A DNA stretch of 64,000 nt from assembly GCF_041200175.1 (NCBI RefSeq), contig NZ_CP165727.1, forward strand, positions 3,757,501 through 3,821,500, written 5' to 3'. The notes beneath the pieces were generated by a model. That model was not told the DNA's origin. It ran no database searches and worked only from the letters and a program-made list of their open reading frames with translations. Both the position numbers and the translations under genes were made by a program. Shown here piece by piece: positions 17,939-26,253 of this stretch (position 1 is its first letter; every line of letters starts with the position of its first letter). This DNA is from Streptomyces sp. R33 (GTDB taxonomy: Bacteria > Actinomycetota > Actinomycetes > Streptomycetales > Streptomycetaceae).

Positions 17939-17950
17939 GCGGAGTGCCAA
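17924..17950. promoter_or_regulatory. CIRCE operator 2 (HrcA site)
   Basis: TTAGCACTC, 9-nt spacer, GAGTGCCAA. One position off the consensus in the second arm. Confidence 0.92.
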
Positions 17951-18072
17951 TTCAGCCTCCGCGCGGCGTCACCATCCGGCCGGGCCGCGGCGCGCCGCGC
18001 CGCGAGATGCGGGCCCCGGCATGAGTACCCGTACTCAGGTGCGGGCGGTGCCCCCGGGGCGACACTGCGGCC

Positions 18073-18501
18073 ATGACGACACCCGCACACGGCAGGCGCA
18101 CCGGATCCGGCTGGGGCGCGGACATCGCCACCGCACTGCTGCTGACCGTACTGGAGGCCTTCGTCCTCGCCGTCGGCCTCTACGTGGCGATGATGGCCGC
18201 CTGGGACGCCGAGGGCACCGGGGGCAGCGGCAGTACGGTCCTGACCCTGCTGCTGGGCGGACTCGTCGTGGCCGCCCTGGCCATCGGGGTCGTCTCGGGC
18301 CGCGCCTTCCGCCGCAGCGCGCCCGTCACCGGATGCGTCCAGGCACTGGTGTGTGCGGCCGTGCTCGTGGGCGCCGCCGCCCTGGCGTACCAGGGCCGCG
18401 GCGAGCTGCGGCCGGATCCGGCCGCGCCCTCGTCCCCGTACGACGGCACGTACGGGCAGTGCTTCAGCGGCGGCGACCACCACGAGTGCCCGGCCGGGTG
18501 A
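18073..18501 (+). CDS. Small three-helix membrane protein, function unknown
   Basis: 142 aa with three predicted membrane segments (about 17-42, 56-77 and 88-107) and a short hydrophilic tail holding two Cys (QCFSGGDHHEC). No family function is recognised. ATG 18073 has no clear Shine-Dalgarno. Codon third-position GC is typical, supporting a real gene. It lies divergently from groES, 295 bp away, next to the FtsW/RodA-like gene. Confidence 0.65.
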   Translation: MTTPAHGRRTGSGWGADIATALLLTVLEAFVLAVGLYVAMMAAWDAEGTGGSGSTVLTLLLGGLVVAALAIGVVSGRAFRRSAPVTGCVQALVCAAVLVGAAALAYQGRGELRPDPAAPSSPYDGTYGQCFSGGDHHECPAG

Positions 18502-18741
18502 TGTGGCCGGCATGTGCCCCGTCGAGCGGTTCGGAAGGAACCATGGCGAGGACATAAACGTCGTAGACGATATGAAGATAAAGCGCCTCATTGCCGAGCA
18601 GATCGGACTGGAGGCTTCCGCCTCTGTGGCCGCTCCGAGCCCGAGCGACGCACCGGGGGCGCCTCCGGGCCCGGCTGCCGCCGCCCCGGCTCCGGCCTCG
18701 AGCGGTAGCGGTAGCCCCGCCATCGACGGTGGCGGGATACC
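18502..18741. other. Upstream region of the ftsW/rodA-like gene
   Basis: 240 bp. An AT-rich segment at about 18553-18585 is the likely promoter. A possible 60-codon reading frame starts at ATG 18572 and overlaps the next gene by 13 nt; its first residues look like a charged helix (MKIKRLIAEQIGLEA) and the rest is Ala/Pro/Ser filler. It has no good ribosome binding site, so it is not called as a gene. Confidence 0.35.
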
Positions 18742-20154
18742 GTGCGCGGACTGAGGCCCCTCACGACGGCGGGCGCACGCCGCCGCACCGAGGCGCTGCT
18801 TCTCGTCTTCGTCGTCGCCCTCACCGTCTTCGGGCATGCGAGTGCCGGCCTGGCGATGAACGGCGAGCTGCCGGCCAACCTGACCGGTTTCACGATCAGC
18901 ATGACGCTGCTGGCGCTGGTGGGGCACCTGGGCGTGCGCCGGTTCGCGGCGTACGCGGATCCGCTGATCTTCCCGCTCGCGATGCTGCTGTCGGGGCTCG
19001 GGCTGGTGCTGCTGCACCGGCTCGACCAGTCGTACATCGCGCGGTACGGCGGCGACGCGAACGCGCCCGGGCAGCTGCAGTGGACGGTCATCGGCGTGGC
19101 CGCGTGCCTGGCGGTGGTGGCGCTGCTGCGCGACCACCGGCTGCTGCAGCGGTTCATCTACATCACGATGGCCGTCGCGCTGGTGCTGCTGATCGCGCCG
19201 GCGTTCTTCGGCGCGGACACGTACGGGGCGAAGCGCTGGATCATCCTGTTCGGGTTCTCGCTCCAGCCGGGCGAGTTCGTGAAGATCATGATCTCGGTCT
19301 TCTTCGCGGGCTACCTCGTCATCCACCGGGACTCGCTGGCCCTGACGGGCCGGAAGTTCCTGGGCATGCGGCTGCCGCCGATGCGACAGCTCGGGCCGAT
19401 CATCACGGTGTGGATCGTGTCGCTGCTGGTGCTGGTCTTCGAGCGCGACCTGGGTACGTCGCTGATCTTCTTCGGTGTGTTCGTGGTGATGCTGTACGTC
19501 GCCACCGAGCGCACCAGCTGGATCGTGACGGGCCTGCTCATGGCGGGGGTGGGGGCCTTCGTGGTGGGTTCGACGGAACCGCACGTCAAGGGCCGCGTGG
19601 CCGCCTGGTTGGAGCCGCTGTCGTACTACTGGAAGGAACGGCCGCCGGGGGTCATCTCGGACCAGTCCGCGCAGGCGCTGTTCAGCTTCGGCACGGGCGG
19701 CATCTCGGGCACGGGGCTGGGGCAGGGCCACCCGGAGCTGATCGGCTTCGCGGGGCGCAGCGATTTCATCCTGACCACGGTGGGCGAGGAGCTCGGGCTG
19801 GCCGGGGTCATGGCGGTGCTGATCCTGTACGCACTGCTGGTCCAGCGGGGGTTGCGGATGGCGCTGGGCGCCCGCGACCCGTTCGGGAAGCTTCTGGCGG
19901 TGGGCCTGTCGGCGGCGCTGGCGCTGCAGGTGTTCGTGGTGGCGGGCGGCGTGACGGGCCTGATCCCGCTGACCGGCAAGGCGCTGCCGTTCCTGGCGAA
20001 GGGCGGCTCGTCCCTCCTGGCCAACTGGATCATGATCGCGCTGCTCCTCCGCATCAGCGACAGCGCGGAACGCCAACGCGAGGCGGACGCCCGGGGCCCG
20101 GTGGAAACGACGATCACGCCGGTGGTGACGGCCGGGACTGCCGCTCGGGGGTGA
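18742..20154 (+). CDS. FtsW/RodA/SpoVE family (SEDS) peptidoglycan polymerase
   Basis: 470-aa polytopic membrane protein of the SEDS family, which polymerises lipid II glycan strands together with a class B penicillin-binding protein. Around 12 membrane helices. Signature blocks: QPGEFVKIMISVF, ERDLGTSLIFFGVFVV, FSFGTGGISGTGLGQGHPEL, FILTTVGEELGLAGV and PLTGKALPFLAKGGSSLLAN. No PBP or divisome gene is adjacent, so whether it serves elongation, septation or sporulation cannot be told. GTG start at 18742, with no Shine-Dalgarno. Confidence 0.93.
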   Translation: MRGLRPLTTAGARRRTEALLLVFVVALTVFGHASAGLAMNGELPANLTGFTISMTLLALVGHLGVRRFAAYADPLIFPLAMLLSGLGLVLLHRLDQSYIARYGGDANAPGQLQWTVIGVAACLAVVALLRDHRLLQRFIYITMAVALVLLIAPAFFGADTYGAKRWIILFGFSLQPGEFVKIMISVFFAGYLVIHRDSLALTGRKFLGMRLPPMRQLGPIITVWIVSLLVLVFERDLGTSLIFFGVFVVMLYVATERTSWIVTGLLMAGVGAFVVGSTEPHVKGRVAAWLEPLSYYWKERPPGVISDQSAQALFSFGTGGISGTGLGQGHPELIGFAGRSDFILTTVGEELGLAGVMAVLILYALLVQRGLRMALGARDPFGKLLAVGLSAALALQVFVVAGGVTGLIPLTGKALPFLAKGGSSLLANWIMIALLLRISDSAERQREADARGPVETTITPVVTAGTAARG

Positions 20155-20500
20155 GCGACCGGGGCGGGAGCTTCAGGAGTGGGAGCTTCGGGGGCGGGGC
20201 AGAGATGCCCGCCCTTGGTCCCCCGCCTCGCCGCAGCGGCCCGCCGGAACCACCGAGCCCGGCCGGGTACCGGCGCGGGGAGCGGCCGACTCCCCTCAAG
20301 GGCCCATGGGCCCAGATCCCGGACCCGGCAGGGTCAACCTGCACCTGGCAGCGGTCAGATGCACCTGCGGCGCAGGGGGGGTACGGGCGCCTCGCATCGC
20401 TACGTGCTCCGCTCGGCTCGGCGGCCGTCGGCCGTCCGGGCAACGCCGCCGGCTGATCGAGGTGGGGGATTGCAGCGCGTCGAGCCTCCGGCGGGCCGGG
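20155..20500. other. 346-bp convergent intergenic region
   Basis: No gene seen. It holds the terminator at 20192-20214, two GGGAGCTTC copies (20166-20194) and otherwise featureless GC-rich sequence. Confidence 0.5.
20192..20214 (+). terminator. Terminator after ftsW/rodA-like gene
   Basis: GGGCGGGGCA, loop GAGA, TGCCCGCCC then TT; one bulged base. 38 nt past the stop codon. Confidence 0.55.
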
Positions 20501-21370
20501 TCAGAGGTAGTCCTCCAGGCGGCCGATGCGGTAGCCCTGTTCCTGGATGCGCTGGAGCATCCGGGTCGTCATCTGGATTTCCGTCGAGCCCTTGAGTTCC
20601 GACGGGCCGCGGAAGTGGGCCAGGATGATGTCGCCCGGTTTGAGGGCGGAGCCCTCGGCGTACTGGAAGTTGTTGATCTGCATCGACACGCGCCACAGGA
20701 CCACCTGCGAGATGCCGCATTCGGCTGCGGCCTTGAGGGTGTCGTCGTTGTAGTTGCCGTACGGCGGGCGGAAGCGGGCCGGCTTGGTGCCGAAGCGCTT
20801 CTCCAGGCGTTCCTGCTGGCCGCAGATCTCCTTCTTCTGCGCCGCGAAGGGCAGGGTCCGGAGGTTCGGGTGCGTCAGCGTGTGGTTGTTGATGGTGCTG
20901 CCGGAGCCGTTGTCGCGGAGCTTCTCGAAGTGCCCGTAGTCCGACGACGCGATGTTGTCCGTCAGGAACATGCTGATCGGCAGCTTGAGGTCGGCCGCCA
21001 TCTTCAGGAACTCGGGGTCCTTCTCCGCGCCGTCGTCGAAGGTCAGGAAGACGACTTTGTCCGTCGGCGGGACGGGTATTCGGTCCACCACCTGGGCCTT
21101 GCCCGGGGTGGCCGGCGGGAGGGCGGGCTTCTGGGCCGGCTTCGGGGCGAACTCCAGAGGGGACTTCAAGCCCCACTTCCTGTACGCCTCGTCCCCGGGC
21201 GTGGCAGTGGCCGCCGACCGCGACGGAGTCGCCGTCGGCGACTGCTGCGCCTCCGTCGTCTTGCGGCCCAGTCTTTCGATCGGATCCACGCTGTTCCCGC
21301 ACCCCGTCAGGGACAGCGCGAGCGCGCCGGCCGCCAGCGTTCCGGCTGTCAACCGGCGCGCGTACCTCAC
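20501..21370 (-). CDS. Polysaccharide deacetylase lipoprotein (CE4), second of a pair
   Basis: 289 aa. Signal peptide with lipobox LTGC, so it is probably anchored outside the membrane. The NodB/CE4 domain starts near residue 105: TFDDG (catalytic Asp and metal Asp), NNHTLTHP (metal His pair), RFRPPYGNYND and DIILAHF. This family removes N-acetyl groups from peptidoglycan, chitin or other glycans. The GTG at 21370 overlaps the upstream paralogue stop in GTGA, giving translational coupling. Substrate unknown; peptidoglycan modification would fit the envelope context. Confidence 0.9.
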   Translation of the reverse strand: MRYARRLTAGTLAAGALALSLTGCGNSVDPIERLGRKTTEAQQSPTATPSRSAATATPGDEAYRKWGLKSPLEFAPKPAQKPALPPATPGKAQVVDRIPVPPTDKVVFLTFDDGAEKDPEFLKMAADLKLPISMFLTDNIASSDYGHFEKLRDNGSGSTINNHTLTHPNLRTLPFAAQKKEICGQQERLEKRFGTKPARFRPPYGNYNDDTLKAAAECGISQVVLWRVSMQINNFQYAEGSALKPGDIILAHFRGPSELKGSTEIQMTTRMLQRIQEQGYRIGRLEDYL

Positions 21371-22326
21371 AAGTAGTCCTCCAGGCGAGCCACGGCATAC
21401 CCCTTGTCCGTGACGGTCTTCATGACATGACGGATCATGTCAGGCATCGACCCCTTCCAGTCCTCCCGCCCTCGGAAATGAGTCAGGATGATGTCGCCGG
21501 GGTGGAGGTCGCGGTCCCACTCCCGCCAGTCCATGCGGTTCGGGAAGGCCTCGGCGTTCCACAGCGGGACCGCCTTGATGCCGCAGGACTTCGCCGCACG
21601 CAGCGTGTCCTCGTTGTAGTTGCCGTACGGCGGCCGGAAGAGCGTCGGCCGTTTGCCGAACTGCTTCTGGATCGTGTCCTGCTGGCCGCAGATCTCCTCG
21701 TGCTGCTCCTCGTACGAGAGGGCCGGCATGTAACGGTGGTTGAGCGTGTGGTTGTTCAGGGTGACGCCGGCGGCCTGCATCTCCTTGAAGTAGGGGTAGT
21801 TGTCGCGGACGAGGTAGTCGCTGAGGAACGCCGTGTACGGGATCTTCAGCTCCTGCATCATCTTCAGGAACTCGGGGTCCTTCTCCGCGCCGTCATCGAT
21901 CGTCAGGAAGACGACCTTGTCCTCCGTGGGAACGGTGGTGAAGACCGGCGGGAGGTCCTCCTGACCCTCGACCTCGAAGCCCTCGCGGGTGCTGATCTCC
22001 GGCTTCGTCTGCGGTGCGGCCGGCGCGGCCAGCGGCGGCTTGGCCAGTTTCCACTTCTTCGCCGCGGCGATCCGGGCCTGCTGGGCGGCCTTCAGCTGCT
22101 CGGCCGAGCCCGCGACCGCGCCTGCCGCCCCCGCCGCCTCGGCGCCCTTGCCGGCTTTGCCTGCCTTGGTCTTGGCCGGCGTCCCCGAGTCCGCGGAGGA
22201 GCCGCAGCCGGTTCCGAGGGCGGCGACCAGCAGTGCGGCCAGTGCCACCCCGACTCGGCCGCGCGGACCGACCGCGGACCGGTGACCATGGAGCGTCTTA
22301 TGTTCCTTTTGTCTGACTAGCTGCAT
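21367..22326 (-). CDS. Polysaccharide deacetylase lipoprotein (CE4), first of a pair
   Basis: 319 aa. Lipobox GTGC after a basic N-terminus, then an Ala/Lys-rich linker, then a CE4 domain with TIDDG (Ile for the usual Phe), NNHTLNH, LFRPPYGNYNED and DIILTHF. It shares whole segments with the next gene (AEKDPEFLKM, ARLEDYL-type end), so the pair comes from tandem duplication. ATG 22326 is chosen because it gives a compact signal peptide; AGGA lies about 10 nt upstream. The 100-bp gap to the divergent methyltransferase gene carries both promoters. Confidence 0.9.
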   Translation of the reverse strand: MQLVRQKEHKTLHGHRSAVGPRGRVGVALAALLVAALGTGCGSSADSGTPAKTKAGKAGKGAEAAGAAGAVAGSAEQLKAAQQARIAAAKKWKLAKPPLAAPAAPQTKPEISTREGFEVEGQEDLPPVFTTVPTEDKVVFLTIDDGAEKDPEFLKMMQELKIPYTAFLSDYLVRDNYPYFKEMQAAGVTLNNHTLNHRYMPALSYEEQHEEICGQQDTIQKQFGKRPTLFRPPYGNYNEDTLRAAKSCGIKAVPLWNAEAFPNRMDWREWDRDLHPGDIILTHFRGREDWKGSMPDMIRHVMKTVTDKGYAVARLEDYL

Positions 22327-22426
22327 AGCAGCGCATCCTGGCATCCGACACGCACGCCGCCCCGCCGACACCGCGAACGGAAGACGACCTTCCATCGAGT
22401 GGCCCACACTGACCGACAATGAACCG

Positions 22427-23662
22427 GTGACCCCCGAAGACTTCGCCGCGCTCCTCACCCCCGAGGGCCGCGCCCTCCTCGACTCGCTGCGCGACTACGA
22501 CCCGTCCCAGGAACTCGCCGTCGCCACCCGGCTGCGCCGCGAGCACCCCGCCGCACTGGTCTCCGCCGCGCTCGGGCAGGCCCGGCTGCGCCAGCGCGCG
22601 GTGGCGAAGTTCGGCGCCGAGGACGCGTTCCGGATGTACTTCACGCCCGGCGGCGGCGAGATGGCCACCCGCGCCTCGGTGGCCTCGTACCGCGCCGAGC
22701 GATTCGCGGAACTCGGCGTGCGCAGCGTCGCCGACCTGTGCTGCGGCATCGGCGGCGACGCCCTCGCCCTGGCCCGGCTCGGCATCCGCGTACTGGCGGT
22801 GGACCGCGACCCGCTGACCGTCGCCGTCGCCCGCGCCAACGCCGAGGCCCTGGGGCTGGCGGAGCTCATCGAGGTCCGCGAGGCGGACGTGACCGACGTG
22901 GACACCTCCGGGTGCGACGCCGTCTTCCTCGACCCGGCCCGGCGCGGCGGCAAACCAGGAGGAACCGCGCGCAGCGCGTCCGTGAGGGGTGGCGGTCGGG
23001 CGACGGGTGGGCGGATCTTCGACCCGGAGAGCTACTCGCCGCCGCTGTCATGGGCCGTCGAGGCCGCCCGTGCGGCCGAGTACGCCGCCATCAAGATCGC
23101 CCCCGGCATCCCGCACGAGGCCGTGCCGCGGGAGGCCGAGGCCGAGTGGATCTCGGACCAGGGCGACGTCAAGGAGGCCGTGCTGTGGTTCGGGACCGCG
23201 CCCGGCACCGTCCGCGCCACACTGCTGCCCGGCCCGCGCACCCTGCACACCGCCGATCCCCTGCCCGACCCCGAGGCCGGGCCCGTCGGCCGCTACCTCT
23301 ACGAGCCCGACGGCGCCGTGATCCGCGCCCACCTCGTCGCCGAGGTCGCCGAGCAGCTGGCCGGCCGGCTCATCGACCCGACGATCGCGTACGTCACCGC
23401 CGACGAGCTGCGCTCGACGCCGTACGCCACCGCGTACGAGATCACCGACGTGCTGCCCTTCGGCCTCAAGAAGCTCAAGGCGCTGCTGCGCGAGCGCGAG
23501 GTGGGCATCCTGACCGTGAAGAAGCGCGGTTCGGCCATCGAGCCCGAGGAGCTGCGGAGGAAGGTCAAGCCGCAGGGGCCGCACTCCGCGACGGTCTTCC
23601 TGACCCGGGTCGCAGGCGCCCCCTCGATGCTGATCGGCTCGCCGGTCAGCGCACCGCAGTAG
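22427..23662 (+). CDS. Class I SAM-dependent methyltransferase with THUMP-like C-terminus
   Basis: 411 aa. SAM-binding motif I is VADLCCGIGGDALAL (about residue 100), followed by VLAVDRDPLTVAVARANAEA and motif IV AVFLDPARRGG, a form seen in enzymes acting on nucleic acid or guanidine/amide groups. The C-terminal third (LKALLREREVGILTVKKRGS) matches the THUMP-like domain attached to this family. An extra stretch of about 20 Gly/Arg/Ser-rich residues lies between DPARRGG and RIFDPESYSPP. The GTG start at 22427 has GACAAT ending 6 nt upstream, so it is probably leaderless. Substrate unknown. Confidence 0.82.
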   Translation: MTPEDFAALLTPEGRALLDSLRDYDPSQELAVATRLRREHPAALVSAALGQARLRQRAVAKFGAEDAFRMYFTPGGGEMATRASVASYRAERFAELGVRSVADLCCGIGGDALALARLGIRVLAVDRDPLTVAVARANAEALGLAELIEVREADVTDVDTSGCDAVFLDPARRGGKPGGTARSASVRGGGRATGGRIFDPESYSPPLSWAVEAARAAEYAAIKIAPGIPHEAVPREAEAEWISDQGDVKEAVLWFGTAPGTVRATLLPGPRTLHTADPLPDPEAGPVGRYLYEPDGAVIRAHLVAEVAEQLAGRLIDPTIAYVTADELRSTPYATAYEITDVLPFGLKKLKALLREREVGILTVKKRGSAIEPEELRRKVKPQGPHSATVFLTRVAGAPSMLIGSPVSAPQ

Positions 23663-24278
23663 CGCCGCCGCGGATGGCGCGCACCGCCCACCTGTAGTGC
23701 GCGCCCGCCTTGCCGAGGCCCAGCAGGCCCGTGATCCACAGGATCATGCCGAGGCCGATGAAGTACGTGACCTCGCCGTACGTCGCCTCGCCCGGGCGGG
23801 CCGACGCCGCGGACCCGAAGGTCACGTACAGCCCGGACGCGGCCAGCGCGAAGGAGGCCAGCAGCCAGGTCAGGCTCAGCCCGGGGGCGCGGAGCCGGAC
23901 ATCGGCGGCCGGATCCCGGTCCGACTCCGCCCATGCGCACAGCAGTTGGCGCACCCGGCGGTCGCGCTTGGCGCCGCGGGCGAACCAGAACCCGGCCGGG
24001 ATCAGCACGCCCGCGCCGAGCAGGGCGAAGATGAGGCCGAAAACGTACGCGAACGGGTCGCCGGGCACCTCGAAGGACATCAGGGCCATGCCGACGAAGG
24101 ACCAGCCGAGCGCGAACACCGCGGCGACGGCCCAGAGCAGCAGCAACCGCCCGATGCCCAGGCTGCGCCGGCGCAGATCCTGCAGGAACCGCGCCCGGTC
24201 GGCCCGTACGGTGCCCTCGTCCAGCCAGGCGCGCAGGTGGGCGGGAGGCGGCGGAGGCGGCAGGTCACGACGAGGCAT
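23646..24278 (-). CDS. Four-helix integral membrane protein, function unknown
   Basis: 210 aa. A proline run (residues 6-11) and a charged N-terminal helix precede four membrane segments (about 45-67, 75-100, 130-150 and 172-195), with a basic RGAKRDRRVRQLL loop in the middle. No known family. Its 3' end overlaps the convergent methyltransferase gene by 17 bp. The ATG at 24278 is preferred because TATCGT ends 7 nt before it; ATG 24284 is in frame. Confidence 0.7.
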   Translation of the reverse strand: MPRRDLPPPPPPAHLRAWLDEGTVRADRARFLQDLRRRSLGIGRLLLLWAVAAVFALGWSFVGMALMSFEVPGDPFAYVFGLIFALLGAGVLIPAGFWFARGAKRDRRVRQLLCAWAESDRDPAADVRLRAPGLSLTWLLASFALAASGLYVTFGSAASARPGEATYGEVTYFIGLGMILWITGLLGLGKAGAHYRWAVRAIRGGATAVR

Positions 24279-24351
24279 GCACATGACGATATCGGCATCC
24301 GCCACACGTCCGGTCCGGAGCCGCTCGAGAGGGCCGGACACCCCCGACGCG

Positions 24352-24624
24352 TCAACTGCCGGTGGTCTCCACCGACTCGAACCGCCAGCGGTGCACCGGA
24401 CGCGTGATCAGATCGGCGGCGGGCTCCGGGAGTTCGGGCAGCTCCGCCGCCACGCCCTCGGCCGCCTCCCACCAGGTGACGACCAGCACCCGGTCCTGCG
24501 GGGCCCGCAGCAGCTCGCGGCGCACCGGCTCGCGCGCGAGCACCTGCGAACGGGCCCACTCCAGCAGCTCGTTGCCCCGCCCGGCGGCGGCCCGGGCCTC
24601 CCACATCAGCGCGACGGTGCCCAT
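24352..24624 (-). CDS. Small ABM-like protein, function unknown
   Basis: 90 aa. Start ATG overlaps the tsaD stop as TGATG, so it is translationally coupled to tsaD. The sequence (TVALMWEARAAAGRGNELLE, DRVLVVTWWEA) suggests a ferredoxin-like dimeric alpha/beta barrel related to antibiotic-biosynthesis monooxygenase domains. No catalytic residue can be assigned. Coupling may simply reflect operon compaction. Confidence 0.6.
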   Translation of the reverse strand: MGTVALMWEARAAAGRGNELLEWARSQVLAREPVRRELLRAPQDRVLVVTWWEAAEGVAAELPELPEPAADLITRPVHRWRFESVETTGS

Positions 24625-25730
24625 CAGTACAGGTTGTCCTTGCTCAACTCGTGCACGTGGTCGTGGTCGTGACCGTGGCCGTGCGCCGTCCCCGGGACGT
24701 GCGGGTCCGTCACCGGCAGCGAGGAGTCCGCCGACAGGTCCCAGTCCGAGGCCGGCCGGTTCCGCTTGACCATCTCCGCGCCCAGCGCCGCCACCATCGC
24801 GCCATTGTCCGTGCACAGCTTCGGCCGCGGCACGCGCAGGATGATCCCCGCGTCGTCACACCGCTCCTGCGCCAGCGACCGCAGCCGGGAATTGGCCGCC
24901 ACACCGCCGCCGATCATCAGGTGGTCGACACCCTCGTCCTTGCACGCACGGATCGCCTTGCGCGTCAGCACGTCCACCACGGCCTCCTGGAAGGACGCCG
25001 CCACATCGCGCACCGGCACCTCCTCACCCGCGTTCCGCTTCGCCTCGATCCAGCGGGCGACCGCCGTCTTGAGCCCGGAGAAGGAGAAGTCGTACGCCGC
25101 GTCGCGCGGCCCCGTCAGCCCGCGCGGGAAGTTGATCGCCTTGGGGTCGCCCTCGCGCGCGAGGCGGTCGATGACCGGCCCGCCGGGGAAGCCCAGCTGC
25201 AGCACGCGCGCGATCTTGTCGAAGGCCTCGCCCGCCGCGTCGTCGATGGTCGCGCCCAGCGGCCGTACGTCGGAGGTGATGTCCGGGGCCAGCAGCAGCG
25301 AGGAGTGCCCGCCGGACACCAGCAGCGCCATGGTCGGCTCCGGCAGCGGCCCGTGCTCCAGCTGGTCGACGCAGATGTGCGAGGCCAGGTGGTTCACCCC
25401 GTACAGCGGCTTGCCGAGCGCGTACGCGTACGCCTTGGCCGCCGAGACGCCCACCAGCAGCGCCCCGGCGAGGCCGGGACCCGCGGTGACGGCGATGCCG
25501 TCGAGGTCGCGGGCGCTGACCCCGGCCTCCTTCAGGGCACGGTCGATGGTGGGGACCATCGCCTCCAGGTGCGCCCGGGAGGCCACCTCGGGTACGACGC
25601 CGCCGAAGCGCGCGTGCTCGTCGACGCTGGACGCGATCGCGTCCGCCAGCAGGGTGGTGCCGCGGACGACGCCGACGCCGGTCTCGTCGCAGGAGGTCTC
25701 GATGCCGAGGACGAGCGGTTCGTCAGCCAT
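24624..25730 (-). CDS. tsaD: tRNA N6-adenosine threonylcarbamoyltransferase TsaD, His-rich tail
   Basis: Transfers the threonylcarbamoyl group to A37 of ANN-decoding tRNAs (t6A), working with TsaB and TsaE, both encoded nearby. 368 aa. ASKHA fold: GIETSCDETGVGVV at the N-terminus, metal ligands His114 and His118 in HLASH, SGGHSSLLL, GEAFDKIARVL and GGGVAANSRLR. The C-terminus carries a clustered histidine tail (HGHGHDHDHVH) beyond the usual family end. ATG 25730 lies inside the 3' end of rimI (8-nt overlap), and the GAGAG of the upstream 9-bp repeat is its only ribosome-binding candidate. Confidence 0.95.
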   Translation of the reverse strand: MADEPLVLGIETSCDETGVGVVRGTTLLADAIASSVDEHARFGGVVPEVASRAHLEAMVPTIDRALKEAGVSARDLDGIAVTAGPGLAGALLVGVSAAKAYAYALGKPLYGVNHLASHICVDQLEHGPLPEPTMALLVSGGHSSLLLAPDITSDVRPLGATIDDAAGEAFDKIARVLQLGFPGGPVIDRLAREGDPKAINFPRGLTGPRDAAYDFSFSGLKTAVARWIEAKRNAGEEVPVRDVAASFQEAVVDVLTRKAIRACKDEGVDHLMIGGGVAANSRLRSLAQERCDDAGIILRVPRPKLCTDNGAMVAALGAEMVKRNRPASDWDLSADSSLPVTDPHVPGTAHGHGHDHDHVHELSKDNLY

Positions 25731-26253
25731 TGCTCTCACTGCTCTCAGTGTTCTCAGTGTTCTCAGTCGTTGCTTGTGCGGGGTCGGTCAGGCGCATCAC
25801 GAGCGCGTCCACGTTGCCGGGCTGGTAGTAGCCCCGCCGGAAGCCGATCGGCTCGAAGCCGAAGCGCTCGTAGAGCTTCTGGGCCCGGGTGTTGTCCACC
25901 CGTACCTCCAGCAGCACCTCGGCGCACTCGAACGCGGTGGCGGCGCGCAGCAGGTCGGTGAGGAGCCGGGCGCCGAGCCCGGTCCCCCACTGGTCGCGTG
26001 CTGCCGCGATGGTCTGTACGTCGGCCAGGTCGCCGGCGGCGGCCAGCCCGGCGTAGCCGACGAGACGGCCGGACCCGGGCTCTTCCGCCACCACGTAGCG
26101 GCGGGTGGCGTGCGGGCCGCGGGCGTGGGCGAGCTCGGACCAGAACATGCCCGCGGACCAGGCGTCCTCGGGGAACAGCTCGTGCTCCAGTTCCAGCACG
26201 GGCTCGATGTCCCACCAGCGCATCTCACGCAGTACTGCGGTCACTGCCGTCAC
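25723..26253 (-). CDS. rimI: Ribosomal protein S18-alanine N-acetyltransferase family protein
   Basis: GNAT acetyltransferase, 176 aa, placed between tsaB and tsaD as in most actinobacteria. Acetyl-CoA loop region reads QWGTGLGARLLTDLL, followed by LLEVRVDNTRAQKLYERFGF, a RimI signature. The C-terminal 15 residues are a Thr/Glu/Asn/Ser run coded by a 9-bp tandem repeat. The GTG at 26253 overlaps the tsaB stop (GTGA); a GTG at 26244 or ATG at 26223 are alternatives and would only shorten the N-terminus. Confidence 0.9.
   Translation of the reverse strand: MTAVTAVLREMRWWDIEPVLELEHELFPEDAWSAGMFWSELAHARGPHATRRYVVAEEPGSGRLVGYAGLAAAGDLADVQTIAAARDQWGTGLGARLLTDLLRAATAFECAEVLLEVRVDNTRAQKLYERFGFEPIGFRRGYYQPGNVDALVMRLTDPAQATTENTENTESSESNG
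25732..25769 (-). repeat. 9-bp tandem repeat at the end of rimI
   Basis: About four copies of a 9-bp unit read as ACTGAGAAC/AGTGAGAGC on the minus strand. In frame it encodes TEN/SES units of RimI, and the last copy sits where the tsaD ribosome binding site must be. Confidence 0.8.

Noticed and set aside
18572..18754. Possible 60-codon gene before the ftsW/rodA-like gene
   Set aside because: No usable ribosome binding site, compositional filler after residue 15, and the AT-rich start zone fits a promoter better.
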